A stretch of DNA of 64,000 bases from Ghiorsea bivora (GCF_000744415.1 NZ_JQLW01000005.1:38650-102649); one strand, 5' to 3'. Shown: positions 43,668 through 52,743, numbered from the stretch's first letter. Program-made: numbers and translations. The notes: generated by a model not told the origin, from the sequence alone.

Positions 43668-44837
43668 TTATGCCGCCTCTTTCTCAATCTTAATCACTTT
43701 GCCACCTTTCACATCAGGCTGGCGGAAGCGACCATACGACCAATATGCAGCACATGCGCCTTCGGATGAAACCATACATGAGCCCATTGGGTTTTCAGGC
43801 GTACACACTGTGCCAAACAATTTACAATCGGTTGGTTTTTTCACACCCCTAAGAATCGAAGGGCATTCACAACCTTTTACATCATACGCCACGATTTTAG
43901 GGACGGAGAAACGCACTTCTGCATCAAATTCAGCAAACTCTTCTTTAATCGACAATGCTGAATAAGGAACCATACCCAAACCACGCCATTCAAATTCACG
44001 GCGTAATTCAAACACTTCAGCCACCAAAGCTTGAGCTTTGAGGTTGCCTTCGCGTGTCACCACACGGGTATATTCATTTTCAACTTCGGAACGACCTTCA
44101 TTAAGCTGGCTAATCAACATCAAGGCAGATTGCATCACATCCAAAGGTTCAAATCCTGCAATCACCACAGGGCGTTGGAATTCTTCTGCAAAAAATTCAT
44201 ACGGTTCTGTACCAATCACCGAACTCACATGCGAAGGGCCAAAGAACCCGTCAATCGAAACAGCACCCATTTCACGCACTTCAGGCGACTGCAAAATATG
44301 CTGAATCGCCGCAGGTGTTAACACATGATTACAGAAAACGGTGAAATTCTTCAAGCCTTGAGCTTGCGCTTGTTTAATAGCCACAGCCGTTGGTGGCGTG
44401 GTGGTTTCAAAACCAATGGCAAAGAAAATCACTTCTTTATCGGGAAACTCACGCGCCAATTTCAAGGCATCTTGCGTAGAATACACCATGCGCACATCTG
44501 CACCCGCCGCTTTGGCTTTGAGCAGGCTTTTTCGACCAGAAGCAGGCACACGCATCATATCGCCATAGGTGCAAAGAATGGCATCATTATCTTCAACCAA
44601 AGCAATGGCATTATCAATACGCCCAATGGGCAATACACAAACAGGGCAGCCTGGACCATGCACGAATTTGACGTTCTCAGGCATCAAGTCTTGCACACCA
44701 TAACGGAAAATCGCATGGGTATGTCCACCGCAGAACTCCATCAAGTTATAAGTGCGATTGTCATCAGCTTCTTGTGCAATGGCTTTGCTAAGTTTGCGGG
44801 CTAATTTCCCATCACGGAATTCATCAACATATTTCAT
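43668..44837 (-). CDS. hypD: Hydrogenase maturation protein HypD
   Basis: A 389-residue [4Fe-4S] scaffold on which Fe(CN)2CO is assembled with HypC. Conserved motifs are MEFCGGHTHAIFRYG, HGPGCPVCVLP, FFAIGFETTTPPTA and the cluster-binding C-terminal Cys residues (KGCECPSILRG, KLFGTVCTPENPMGSCMVS, EGACAAYW). The length is normal. It overlaps hypC by four bases. Confidence 0.97.
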   Translation of the reverse strand: MKYVDEFRDGKLARKLSKAIAQEADDNRTYNLMEFCGGHTHAIFRYGVQDLMPENVKFVHGPGCPVCVLPIGRIDNAIALVEDNDAILCTYGDMMRVPASGRKSLLKAKAAGADVRMVYSTQDALKLAREFPDKEVIFFAIGFETTTPPTAVAIKQAQAQGLKNFTVFCNHVLTPAAIQHILQSPEVREMGAVSIDGFFGPSHVSSVIGTEPYEFFAEEFQRPVVIAGFEPLDVMQSALMLISQLNEGRSEVENEYTRVVTREGNLKAQALVAEVFELRREFEWRGLGMVPYSALSIKEEFAEFDAEVRFSVPKIVAYDVKGCECPSILRGVKKPTDCKLFGTVCTPENPMGSCMVSSEGACAAYWSYGRFRQPDVKGGKVIKIEKEAA

Positions 44838-45091
44838 GGTGCAACCTCAGTTGTCTCGCCTGTAAATTCTTCCATCAGCTCAACTTCATCAAACATTTCA
44901 AGTGTGCGTGCCGCTTCTTCTTCAGATATTTTGTGCAGGGCATAACCCACATGCAGCAATACATACTCATCCACTTTAACATCTTCAATCAAAGCAATGG
45001 AAATATCTTTTTTGACATTGCCTAAGGTGACGGTTGCCATATCTGTGGCTTCATCAATGGCAACAATTCTTGCTGGAATCGCTAAACACAT
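44834..45091 (-). CDS. hypC: Hydrogenase maturation chaperone HypC
   Basis: An 85-residue chaperone. The N-terminal Cys (MCLAIPARIV) binds the iron ligand set after Met removal; HVGYALHKISEEEAARTLE is the conserved C-terminal helix. It pairs with HypD. A paralogue, HoxL, lies at 50471-50788 for the membrane-bound enzyme. Confidence 0.96.
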   Translation of the reverse strand: MCLAIPARIVAIDEATDMATVTLGNVKKDISIALIEDVKVDEYVLLHVGYALHKISEEEAARTLEMFDEVELMEEFTGETTEVAP

Positions 45092-45103
45092 ATCAATGCT
45101 CCT

Positions 45104-46048
45104 TTATGCTGCTTTGGCATCTGCATCCACAGAAGCAAGCTTGGGTTGATAACCAATCATGGCGATTTGATGCGTGGCTTGAATCCATTGATACCATGTG
45201 TCCATACCTTCACCCGTGGTGGCTGATACTTGGATAATTTTAATGCTCGGATTAACGCGGCGTGCATATGCCATGCACTTCTCAACATCAAAGTTCAAAT
45301 AAGGAAGCAAATCAATTTTATTCAAAATCATCAAATCTGCGGCATAAAACATATCAGGGTATTTCAGCGGTTTATCTTCACCTTCAGTCACCGATAAAAT
45401 CGCAACCTTATGCGCTTCACCCAAATCAAATGCGGCAGGGCAAACCAAATTGCCCACATTTTCGATGAACAATACACTCTTATCTTCAGGCGCAAGTGGC
45501 TCCATGGCATGACCCACCATGTGCGCATCCAAATGGCAGCCTTTGCCCGTGTTGATTTGCAATGCTTTGACACCTGTTTCACGGATTCTATCGGCATCAT
45601 TGGCGGTTTGTTGGTCGCCCTCAATCACAGATAAAGCTAATGTACCTTTTAAGTCGGTTAATGTTTTGGTGAGCAATGTTGTTTTACCCGAGCCTGGACT
45701 TGAAACAAGGTTGAGTGCCAAAATCGCATGTTCTGCAAAATAACTGCGGTTTTCATTGGCATATTGATTGTTTTTACCCAAAATATCTTGCTCAATTTGC
45801 ACCATGCGGCTTTGACTTAAGCCAGGTGCATGAGCATGGGCTGGACCTTGTCCGTAATCATGTGTTTTATCATCATGGTGATGATGCTCATGATCGTGAG
45901 AGTGTCCTTCATGGGTGTGGTCATGGGTGTGGTCATGGGAATGGTCATGACTGTGGTCGTGTGGGTGTTCATGATCATGACTGTGGCTGTGTGCCGCTCC
46001 TTCAATGGTTGTTTCACCTTCACTGCATCCGCAAACTGTACACATCAC
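45104..46048 (-). CDS. hypB: Hydrogenase nickel incorporation GTPase HypB
   Basis: A 314-residue GTPase. The N-terminus has the high-affinity nickel motif CTVCGC, followed by a long His/Asp region (about residues 20-73) with many HDH units, a nickel store. The GTPase domain has Walker [20 protein letters not shown], the metal-binding [11 protein letters not shown] and NKIDLLPYL. It delivers nickel with HypA, whose gene it overlaps by four bases. Confidence 0.97.
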   Translation of the reverse strand: MMCTVCGCSEGETTIEGAAHSHSHDHEHPHDHSHDHSHDHTHDHTHEGHSHDHEHHHHDDKTHDYGQGPAHAHAPGLSQSRMVQIEQDILGKNNQYANENRSYFAEHAILALNLVSSPGSGKTTLLTKTLTDLKGTLALSVIEGDQQTANDADRIRETGVKALQINTGKGCHLDAHMVGHAMEPLAPEDKSVLFIENVGNLVCPAAFDLGEAHKVAILSVTEGEDKPLKYPDMFYAADLMILNKIDLLPYLNFDVEKCMAYARRVNPSIKIIQVSATTGEGMDTWYQWIQATHQIAMIGYQPKLASVDADAKAA

Positions 46049-46386
46049 TCCACCTCCAATTCTTTAATCCGCAGCTCATCGCCACTGGATATTTGTAACT
46101 GATAACTACCACAAGACGGGCATGGTTCACCCCGACCTGTAATTTCAACTTCATTCATACACTGCATACACCAAGCCTGCGCTGGTAGTTCAATAATTTC
46201 CAGTGTTGAACCATCAGCAACCGAACCTTTGACCACCACATCATAACTGAACAACATGGCTTCATGTTCCACACCCGATAATACGCCAATTTCTAGCCAA
46301 ACTTTTTTAACTTTTTTAAACCCTTGTTGCTTGGCGCTATCTTCCAAAACGGTTAACACGCCTTCGCACAGTGACATTTCATGCAT
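46045..46386 (-). CDS. hypA: Hydrogenase nickel metallochaperone HypA
   Basis: A 113-residue nickel/zinc protein. The N-terminal [11 protein letters not shown] carries His2, the nickel ligand. The zinc site has two CxxC pairs, CMQC and CPSC. The length is typical. It overlaps hoxV by eight bases and hypB by four. Confidence 0.95.
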   Translation of the reverse strand: MHEMSLCEGVLTVLEDSAKQQGFKKVKKVWLEIGVLSGVEHEAMLFSYDVVVKGSVADGSTLEIIELPAQAWCMQCMNEVEITGRGEPCPSCGSYQLQISSGDELRIKELEVE

Positions 46387-47560
46387 GGCTCACCTCTAAT
46401 TCAAATGCAACACAAGGGTCCATAGCATGAATCAATAGTTTGGCTTGTTGTTCAATGGATTTAGCATCACCTTGCAACGTTTCCAATGCTCGTTTTAACA
46501 CACCATCAGGATGGAAGTTCCACTCCGTTGGCGCAACGATTTGGTAAGTTTCAACCTTGTTTTCAGCATCCAAAACAACCCTGTGTAGCAGGCGACCACG
46601 CGCAGCTTCCACTGCACCAAAACCCGTCTTATCAGGCGCACTTCCCACCGCATCACATCTGGATTCAGACTGCATCAATGCCTTTTCTAAATCCAAATAC
46701 GTCTTGGCAAGTTCCAATAAAACCGCTGCAAAACGAGTCAGTAGACCCACGCCAAATTTCTGCTCCAATTCCACAATCAATGGGTGTGACCGTTGTCTTG
46801 CATAGGGTGTACTTTCATAAGTTTTAGCATCAATGCTTGGAGCCTGCATAAAGCCATCAGCATAATCGGATGACAAAACTTGTTCTAACCATACTGTTTC
46901 AAATGCAGGCAAGGCTTGCGTATCCGTTGAACCTGAACCCTGCCAAGCTTGTGTGACCAAGTATTGTATAAGTTGCGGTGCATTTAACTGTGTGTACTGC
47001 GCCCACAGCAAAAACTCTTCTGCTCCCTTACACTCAAAAAAAGCTTTGGGTGGCATATAAAACACCTGTTCTTTGAGCAAGGTGCCTAACTTCATGGCAA
47101 CCTTGGATGCTTTGCTTCTTGATGGTTTAACCACATCTTCACCACAAACAAAGGCTTGTTTGTTTGCATCCAAACAGGTTTCCCAATCTTTATCTAAACC
47201 CAACACTTGTTTCATCAACGCATGGTTAGCAGAAAGCCCCCTAAGCACTGGCCAATCCAAACAAATACGCCATAAATGCTCACGCATTAATTCCATACGC
47301 ACTAACTGCGCCCGTACACCACAAGCCTCACGAAACGATTCTGTTTGCATCGCTTGCTCAACCGCAAACGCCGCTGCTGAGGCTTGAGCTTTTGCGCACA
47401 AGTTAAACACCATCCCAACCTTTTGTGGTGCTTGCTTTGCATTCGTACCAGCAAGAAGCGCTTGAGCCAGTAATGGTCGTTGCGACTTCACCACTGCTTG
47501 CTGAACACCTTGGTTCGCAAGCAACAGTGAAATAGATACATTGCCTTCTAAACCCATCAA
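46379..47560 (-). CDS. hoxV: HoxV/HupK-type hydrogenase assembly protein
   Basis: A 393-residue relative of [NiFe] large subunits. The nickel-binding Cys motifs are lost: no RxCGxC near the N-terminus, and the C-terminal motif is reduced to AMDPCVAFELEV with one Cys. The conserved YQIVAPTEWNFHPDG shows its origin. HoxV/HupK is thought to act as a scaffold passing the Fe(CN)2CO unit to the membrane-bound hydrogenase. It follows the CxxCH membrane protein directly. Confidence 0.87.
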   Translation of the reverse strand: MMGLEGNVSISLLLANQGVQQAVVKSQRPLLAQALLAGTNAKQAPQKVGMVFNLCAKAQASAAAFAVEQAMQTESFREACGVRAQLVRMELMREHLWRICLDWPVLRGLSANHALMKQVLGLDKDWETCLDANKQAFVCGEDVVKPSRSKASKVAMKLGTLLKEQVFYMPPKAFFECKGAEEFLLWAQYTQLNAPQLIQYLVTQAWQGSGSTDTQALPAFETVWLEQVLSSDYADGFMQAPSIDAKTYESTPYARQRSHPLIVELEQKFGVGLLTRFAAVLLELAKTYLDLEKALMQSESRCDAVGSAPDKTGFGAVEAARGRLLHRVVLDAENKVETYQIVAPTEWNFHPDGVLKRALETLQGDAKSIEQQAKLLIHAMDPCVAFELEVSHA

Positions 47561-48310
47561 TCAATGCTCATCAATGACAGATGAATCCTCGTGTTTTCTA
47601 AACCACATCTCATATACTGAAACAAACCACATAAAGGCAAATGCTAAACCCATGCCGCTACCACCAATCATAACCAACCATGCAAACACAGGGTCAAACT
47701 TGGTTAGCCACCATGATGAAATATCCATAATTTGTGATACAAAAGGCATAGCAATTGCCGCTGACTTCAACCAAACAGGCACACTGGTCGCAAAGACAAA
47801 AATTGCGCCTACAAAGAAAAAGATAAAGGCAATACCAAACAAGTGAATATGCGAAACTCGTGTTAGCGATTTAACACTTGCACCAGTATCTTGCTTTGCG
47901 CGTTCTTTAATGTTTTCAAACTTTGTAAAATCAGGAAGACCCATGCCTGCTTCTTCAGAGTGACAGGCAATACATGTATTTTCAAACACCATTTTGGCAC
48001 CGCTGGACTCAAAAGTTGATTCTTTAGCACCATCACGAACCCATTTGATAATCGTTACCCTATCTGGCTCATCTGCCATATCTTTCATCGAACCATTCAA
48101 TTTGTTTTCAATCAATGTGCCCGTACGATTACCATAATAACTGTATACAATATCATCCACAGACAAACCAAACTTGCCATCAGCCATACCATGCGTTAAT
48201 AAAATTTGTGTGACTGCCATCAGATAGCCAATGCCAACTACACATAAGTAACTGGTAAACAATACCTTCAATGGTGTACCAATATTCGTAAGATTATAGC
48301 CTTTCATCAT
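47561..48310 (-). CDS. Membrane protein with a c-type haem motif, unknown
   Basis: A 249-residue protein I cannot assign to a named Hox/Hup family. A membrane helix at about residues 12-36 is followed by a soluble segment of about 110 residues, which carries a single haem c motif in FENTCIACHSEEAGMGLPDF. Then come three membrane helices (about 148-172, 177-195 and 203-232). A His-rich entry to the second helix (HIHLFG) could bind another cofactor. The gene lies between hoxT and hoxV with 16 and 0 bases of spacing, so it belongs to the operon. It may link hydrogenase to an electron carrier or support haem/redox steps of maturation; this is inference. Confidence 0.7.
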   Translation of the reverse strand: MMKGYNLTNIGTPLKVLFTSYLCVVGIGYLMAVTQILLTHGMADGKFGLSVDDIVYSYYGNRTGTLIENKLNGSMKDMADEPDRVTIIKWVRDGAKESTFESSGAKMVFENTCIACHSEEAGMGLPDFTKFENIKERAKQDTGASVKSLTRVSHIHLFGIAFIFFFVGAIFVFATSVPVWLKSAAIAMPFVSQIMDISSWWLTKFDPVFAWLVMIGGSGMGLAFAFMWFVSVYEMWFRKHEDSSVIDEH

Positions 48311-48326
48311 TGTGCCATACTTCCTT

Positions 48327-48935
48327 TTAAGTTTTATTTTTTACATTTCTAAAAAAACCACCGCGCAGCAATTCGCGACGCGACATGGGTTTTTCTAAAC
48401 TTTCTTTAGCTACAGCGCCTACTGTTTGCACGCCATCCAGCACCGTTTCGACCATGCTCGAACTTTCTTTACTTGCAGACTCATGTTGTTCATCCCAAGG
48501 TTCTGAGCCTAACACCTCTTTGTTTTCCGCATTGAACATACCAATAACAATCGCCTCGGCTGTTTGTACAGCCGCTTCATGGTCTACAAACTCAAACATG
48601 GGTGAAAACATGGAACAGCTCATGTATTTACCTAAGCGTTCTTCTTCTCCCACAATAAATTCAAATGAACCTGCTTCAAATGTATAACTATGCTTACTTC
48701 CTACACCATAAGTTGACCAGTCCGTATTCTCAGTAGGTAGTAACATCAGGTTCATAAACCATGGTGTAATTAACACACCTAACACATGTTGATTCCACTC
48801 ACGGAACCCCACAGCTTGCACTTTTAATTTATCATTCAATATGGGAATATCTGTCATTCGATTTACTCGAATATCATCATACAGTTGTTCCAAGTGATAC
48901 GCCGCACCCATAGGCGTTAAAGACTTGAGCTGCAT
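48327..48935 (-). CDS. hoxT: HoxT/HupJ, HybE-family hydrogenase chaperone
   Basis: A 202-residue protein. The HybE-type core is FREWNQHVLGVLITPWFMNL followed by MLLP, and FEFVDHEAAVQTAEAI. The C-terminal part (about 150-202) is a linker ending in MSRRELLRGGFFRNV, a twin-arginine-like sequence at the wrong end of the protein. HybE-type proteins help mature or proofread Tat-exported hydrogenase subunits. It lies one base after hoxR. Confidence 0.87.
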   Translation of the reverse strand: MQLKSLTPMGAAYHLEQLYDDIRVNRMTDIPILNDKLKVQAVGFREWNQHVLGVLITPWFMNLMLLPTENTDWSTYGVGSKHSYTFEAGSFEFIVGEEERLGKYMSCSMFSPMFEFVDHEAAVQTAEAIVIGMFNAENKEVLGSEPWDEQHESASKESSSMVETVLDGVQTVGAVAKESLEKPMSRRELLRGGFFRNVKNKT

Positions 48936-48936
48936 C

Positions 48937-49164
48937 TTATTTATCCCTTAACACAACCATAAAATCTTCTTTTCTTCCGTCACATTCTGGACACTTCCAA
49001 TGTTCAGGAAGTTCTGAAAAAGGTGTGCCCGGCTCAATTTGCCAGTAATCATCACCTTCATCAGGTTTATATTGGTACCAGCAAATCTTACACTCTAAAA
49101 TGGCATCATCTGCGATTTTCCCACTATCTCCACCATACGAGTTAAAAAAGGTATCATCACTCAT
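48937..49164 (-). CDS. hoxR: HoxR/HupI rubredoxin
   Basis: A 75-residue rubredoxin with the two iron-binding pairs CKIC and CPEC in ECKICWYQYKPDEGDDYW and EHWKCPECDGRKEDF. In aerobic H2 oxidisers this rubredoxin is needed for making the special proximal cluster of O2-tolerant hydrogenase. It overlaps hoxQ by eight bases. Confidence 0.95.
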   Translation of the reverse strand: MSDDTFFNSYGGDSGKIADDAILECKICWYQYKPDEGDDYWQIEPGTPFSELPEHWKCPECDGRKEDFMVVLRDK

Positions 49165-50023
49165 TATCGTAGAGTTCCATCACTTCAACAAACCTGTCAT
49201 AACTATCTCGAATATCTTCTTGGGCAGCACAAGCCACTTCAGGAATGGTACTAATTTCAAGGGTATCCAATATCAACTTATCTTCTGAGTTAAAATATTT
49301 GACCCACCATACATTTTTAGTCTCTGTACAGGCGATACGGCAATTGCCATAGCCACGAGATAAGATAACCACAGGACCTGAGCCCAACAGCTTATCCAAA
49401 AACACCAAGTCTTCTTCTGTTTGCGGCAGCAAGCTGAAATTAATAACATGCGGCTCATCACCTTCTTTCCATGTTGCAACTTTGTCATTGAGTTCTGTAA
49501 TCAATGCAGGAGCATTCATCACACGCTCGGGTAAATTTGCGGGGTCATATTCAAGTTTAGTTTTTGCTTTAACAAATGATGAATTCACCACAATTTCAGG
49601 AATACTGGCAATTTCAATAAAGTCTTTAACGATATTTCTATCAGCGTCCAAATAAATAATACGCCAAACACCTGCAAACACGGACTCTTGGATTTCAGTA
49701 CGCATTCCACCTTGATAAATTACGCTCACTTCACCATGACCTAGCATAGTGTTAACCCATGCGCGATTTTGATCATCCAAACCTGTAATATCAATCATAG
49801 TCAACTTATCATTCAATTTATAATTCTTCAGCGCATCTCGCACCAAGCGAAGCGCCTGCATACCTTCTTGAAGATTGGCAACATCCTCTGGTTCGGGCAT
49901 ATTCGACACTTCAAATACACTCATCTCATGTGGCATAGGGATAAATTCTAGCGTTTTACCATCTGTACTTTCAGGCTGTGAACCAACACCAATCATGGCA
50001 ATAGGAATATGAATATCTGTCAT
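49157..50023 (-). CDS. hoxQ: HoxQ/HupH hydrogenase maturation protein
   Basis: About 288 residues from ATG 50023 (AAGGAG upstream; the frame extends to 50068). It shows two tandem related domains: ITGLDDQNRAWVNTMLGHGE with SVFAGVWRIIYLD in the first, and FLDKLLGSGPVVILSRGYGN with NVWWVKYFNSEDK in the second. HoxQ/HupH proteins work with HoxO in assembly of the small subunit HoxK before export. It begins 11 bases after hoxO ends. Confidence 0.9.
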   Translation of the reverse strand: MTDIHIPIAMIGVGSQPESTDGKTLEFIPMPHEMSVFEVSNMPEPEDVANLQEGMQALRLVRDALKNYKLNDKLTMIDITGLDDQNRAWVNTMLGHGEVSVIYQGGMRTEIQESVFAGVWRIIYLDADRNIVKDFIEIASIPEIVVNSSFVKAKTKLEYDPANLPERVMNAPALITELNDKVATWKEGDEPHVINFSLLPQTEEDLVFLDKLLGSGPVVILSRGYGNCRIACTETKNVWWVKYFNSEDKLILDTLEISTIPEVACAAQEDIRDSYDRFVEVMELYDNE

Positions 50024-50033
50024 GTTAAGCTCC

Positions 50034-50465
50034 TTAAACTTTAGCTGGCGCGGAGCCAGGGCAAACATTATCTAAATCAAATGCAGGTGGCGGGGTTGGT
50101 GCTGTTGCCAACATGGTTTTAAACTCATCAATATATTCAAGCCAGTCCCGCACTTTTGAAATCGTACCTACATATTCACCATCACGCAGAAACACCAATG
50201 CTGGATAACCTTTAAATCGATACTTACGCTGTAATGGGCGTTCACTCTCACGGCTAATCACTGCAGGCATTAATTGACCCTCAAATACTTTCATAATTTC
50301 AGGAAGAATAATTGCCACATCATTACTTTCAGGGTAATTGTTTGCATTCTCAGTGAAAAACAACACCACATCTTTATGTTCCTTTTGAAAGTCTTGCAGC
50401 GATTCTTCTGTCAGCACGGGATAACCATGTTTCTCAATCATTTCATCAATTAATGGTGTATACAT
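50034..50465 (-). CDS. hoxO: HoxO/HupG hydrogenase small-subunit chaperone
   Basis: A 143-residue thioredoxin-fold protein of the HyaE/HupG family without catalytic Cys. Conserved parts are VVLFFTENANNYPESNDVAI and YRFKGYPALVFLRDGEYVG. Members bind the Tat signal of the hydrogenase small subunit to prevent early export, here HoxK. The C-terminal PTPPPAF tail is flexible. It starts five bases after hoxL. Confidence 0.9.
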   Translation of the reverse strand: MYTPLIDEMIEKHGYPVLTEESLQDFQKEHKDVVLFFTENANNYPESNDVAIILPEIMKVFEGQLMPAVISRESERPLQRKYRFKGYPALVFLRDGEYVGTISKVRDWLEYIDEFKTMLATAPTPPPAFDLDNVCPGSAPAKV

Positions 50466-50470
50466 TTAAA

Positions 50471-50788
50471 CTACTCCTTCGTTACTTCGGTTTGCAGATG
50501 TGGCGGAAGCTGTGGCCCTCTATCAATAATATCTGCAAATAATTCATCGATACCAGTCGCATCGCTGCCCATAGCCAAATTCACAGCCTCAAGTGCATTC
50601 GTCACCTGCAAAGCCTTATCTTCATCAACCACTTCTCGTGCAGCATCAAGAAATGTCATCACCCACGTTCCCACGGGCTGCTCACCGACAAGGCTCATAT
50701 CAATATTTTTTTGTTTCCCCATACCTTGGCAATAAGCGACATGTTCACTTAGCACCGTAACAACTTGCATTGGAATACCAAGGCACAT
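50471..50788 (-). CDS. hoxL: HoxL/HupF, HypC-like chaperone
   Basis: A 105-residue HypC paralogue. It starts with MCLGIPMQVV (the iron-ligand Cys after Met removal) and has VGTWVMTFLDAAREVVDEDKA. In Ralstonia, HoxL helps carry Fe(CN)2CO to the large subunit HoxG. It overlaps hoxM by one base. Confidence 0.93.
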   Translation of the reverse strand: MCLGIPMQVVTVLSEHVAYCQGMGKQKNIDMSLVGEQPVGTWVMTFLDAAREVVDEDKALQVTNALEAVNLAMGSDATGIDELFADIIDRGPQLPPHLQTEVTKE

Positions 50789-51495
50789 TAGCGGTATTTA
50801 TCCAAGTGGTGATCCACATCAACTTGCACTGGGCTATCACCCACCTTTGCTAACTCAGGCTCTGTCACACGAAACTCATCTGAAGCCAGGACTCTGTCAT
50901 CACCCATACGACACGCCTCAACTTCGCTTGGGCGGCCTTGTTCATAATTATTCATAGTAAGAATAGCATCTTCACTAAAATCACTGGGGACAAAAGGCTC
51001 GGCTCGCTTGGTATAGCCAATACCATTGGCATCCATAAATGCTAATGCTTGTTCAACGGCAGGCTCTATTTGTGCTTTCACAACAGGCCGCAAACTTCCA
51101 CCAAAATCTTCAATATACTCAGGCTGGACACCAATAAGGATAATTTGTTCAGGATAGTCGCCCATCATGTCTGCCAAGGCTAAAACTTCTTGGAACCCCG
51201 TTTGATGCAAACTTACTTTTTTTGCACCCATAAACTTAGGTACATCTTCATTCTCAATAATTTTTAGAGTTCCAGGCTCAAGCCCATAATCAATCGCATC
51301 AAAAACAATTAGAATGTCAGCATCTCTCACATCTTGAACCAAATATACGCCTTGCGTGCCGCCATCCAAAAGGGTTACATTTTCTGGAAACTCATAATGA
51401 CTTTGTAAATACTCAAGCGCACGTACACCAAAACCTTCATCTGCCCAAAGAATATTACCTATACCTAAGACCAAGACCTTTTTCTGTTCGCTCAC
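50788..51495 (-). CDS. hoxM: Hydrogenase large-subunit endopeptidase HoxM
   Basis: A 235-residue nickel-dependent protease that removes the C-terminal peptide of HoxG after nickel insertion. Metal ligands are the Glu in GIGNILWADEGFG, the Asp in VFDAIDYG and the His in VSLHQTGF. It is longer than the usual 160-200 residues through a C-terminal acidic extension (about 180-235). A sigma54-type promoter lies about 40-55 bases upstream, so it may start a separate accessory transcript. Confidence 0.94.
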   Translation of the reverse strand: MSEQKKVLVLGIGNILWADEGFGVRALEYLQSHYEFPENVTLLDGGTQGVYLVQDVRDADILIVFDAIDYGLEPGTLKIIENEDVPKFMGAKKVSLHQTGFQEVLALADMMGDYPEQIILIGVQPEYIEDFGGSLRPVVKAQIEPAVEQALAFMDANGIGYTKRAEPFVPSDFSEDAILTMNNYEQGRPSEVEACRMGDDRVLASDEFRVTEPELAKVGDSPVQVDVDHHLDKYR

Positions 51496-51746
51496 TCATT
51501 CCTCCATAACCAAGCATTCCACTCAAGTATATAAAGCACAGCCCCTGCCAATTCACTGAACAGGAATTATACCTTTGTTTTATTGGATTTTTTTAAGGTT
51601 CGTAAAGATAATTTAACCACAAAGTGGACACTAAATTTTCCATAGTTACCTCATGTGAATACTTAGTATCCATATAGACAATAATTCGCCACTTGTTAGC
51701 GTATATAAATACTAAAGTCGCAAATAAAGTTTGCATAAACAGTCTC
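51496..51746. other. Regulatory spacer between SEC-C gene and hoxM
   Basis: 251 bases without a gene, AT-rich, holding the hoxM sigma54 promoter at 51536-51550. The part 51600-51746 is upstream of that promoter in the minus direction, where HoxA would bind; no clear palindrome was recognised. Confidence 0.4.
51536..51550 (-). promoter_or_regulatory. Sigma54-type promoter before hoxM
   Basis: The minus strand reads TGGCAG-GGGCT-GTGC: GG and GC are separated by exactly ten bases, and both cores match. The transcript would start near 51524, about 29 bases before the hoxM ATG. HoxA is the expected activator. Confidence 0.6.
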
Positions 51747-52721
51747 TTATTGATTCAGACAACACTTTTTATATTTCTTACCACTGCCACACAAACAAGG
51801 CTCATTTCGTCCTAACTTCTTGGTGCCACGAACAACAGTCGCTGAACGCCAACCCATAGGCGAAACCCGCTCACCAGGGATCACATCTTTATCTACAATA
51901 GGCACATCCAAAGCCTCATAATCCTTACCTTTTTGCAGTAACTTCCTATCTGGGTATAGCCACCAACTCAACTCCTCAAATGGAGACTTCATAAACCCAT
52001 CAACCACATTATCCTTTAACTTTAAAGCATCCTGAAAAGGCTGAGCCAAACAATCCGCTAAAGACAGGTGGCTAAGCACAACGGGCTCTATAAGCTTATC
52101 TTCAATGGCTTGAGTAAGCTGCCGCTCCAACTCCTTAGGATGCAAGTCATATGCAATCAACGCTACAGCATCCCAAACATAACTAGGATTTCGCTCTAAC
52201 TTGTTCGTTAACAACTCACCAAGGTATTGCATCACTTCAGCCCTACTAATGACATCCTCTTTCCACAACACCATAAGCGAATCCAAAGCTCCTGCTCGAA
52301 TCCAAGGGTTTAGCTTCTGATTTTCAACCACGCTTTGAATACTTTTAATATCACCATGATACATCGAAGCAAGTAGTCGCCCTAAGGCTTCCGTTAACAC
52401 TTCACCTGTTAATGTTAATATCAATTTATTCTCAAGAGAAACAAGCCGAATAAGTTTAGAAAAAGCAGCTTTCTCTCGAAAATATGCAAGTAAAAATATT
52501 GATAAAATATGCCGTATATATGATCTTCCCTTAGCTTCAATCGATAATGGATCTTGAATAAACGCATCCATCTCATGCAGTAAATATGGTGTTAGCTCAC
52601 GTTGATTCGCAACCATTTTCTCAAAATCTTCTTGGCTCGGTGGTGCATCAACCGACATGAGTGCATTAAATAACTTTTCAATTTTTACATTCTGTTCACT
52701 GGACATCTCAACCCCTATCAA
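51747..52721 (-). CDS. DUF1186/SEC-C zinc-motif protein
   Basis: 324 residues from 52721, or 319 from the Met at 52706, which has AGGGGTTGAG upstream. The main part is helical and repeat-like, resembling DUF1186. The C-terminus has the SEC-C zinc motif RNEPCLCGSGKKYKKCC, as in SecA. No link to hydrogenase is known to me; it sits between hoxZ and hoxM, separated from hoxZ by a terminator and from hoxM by 251 bases. It may have its own promoter. The function is unknown. Confidence 0.8.
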   Translation of the reverse strand: MIGVEMSSEQNVKIEKLFNALMSVDAPPSQEDFEKMVANQRELTPYLLHEMDAFIQDPLSIEAKGRSYIRHILSIFLLAYFREKAAFSKLIRLVSLENKLILTLTGEVLTEALGRLLASMYHGDIKSIQSVVENQKLNPWIRAGALDSLMVLWKEDVISRAEVMQYLGELLTNKLERNPSYVWDAVALIAYDLHPKELERQLTQAIEDKLIEPVVLSHLSLADCLAQPFQDALKLKDNVVDGFMKSPFEELSWWLYPDRKLLQKGKDYEALDVPIVDKDVIPGERVSPMGWRSATVVRGTKKLGRNEPCLCGSGKKYKKCCLNQ

Positions 52722-52743
52722 ATAGTTCTAAACTTAAAGCATT

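Noticed and set aside
45715-46102. Plus-strand open frames opposite the His-rich region of hypB
   Set aside because: They exist only because the repeated CAT/GAC codons of hypB avoid stops on the other strand; hypB is certain, and these frames have no ribosome-binding site.
44834-51495. Duplicate HypC-like genes (hypC and hoxL) as possible recent duplication
   Set aside because: Loci for membrane-bound hydrogenase normally carry both; the two proteins differ widely.
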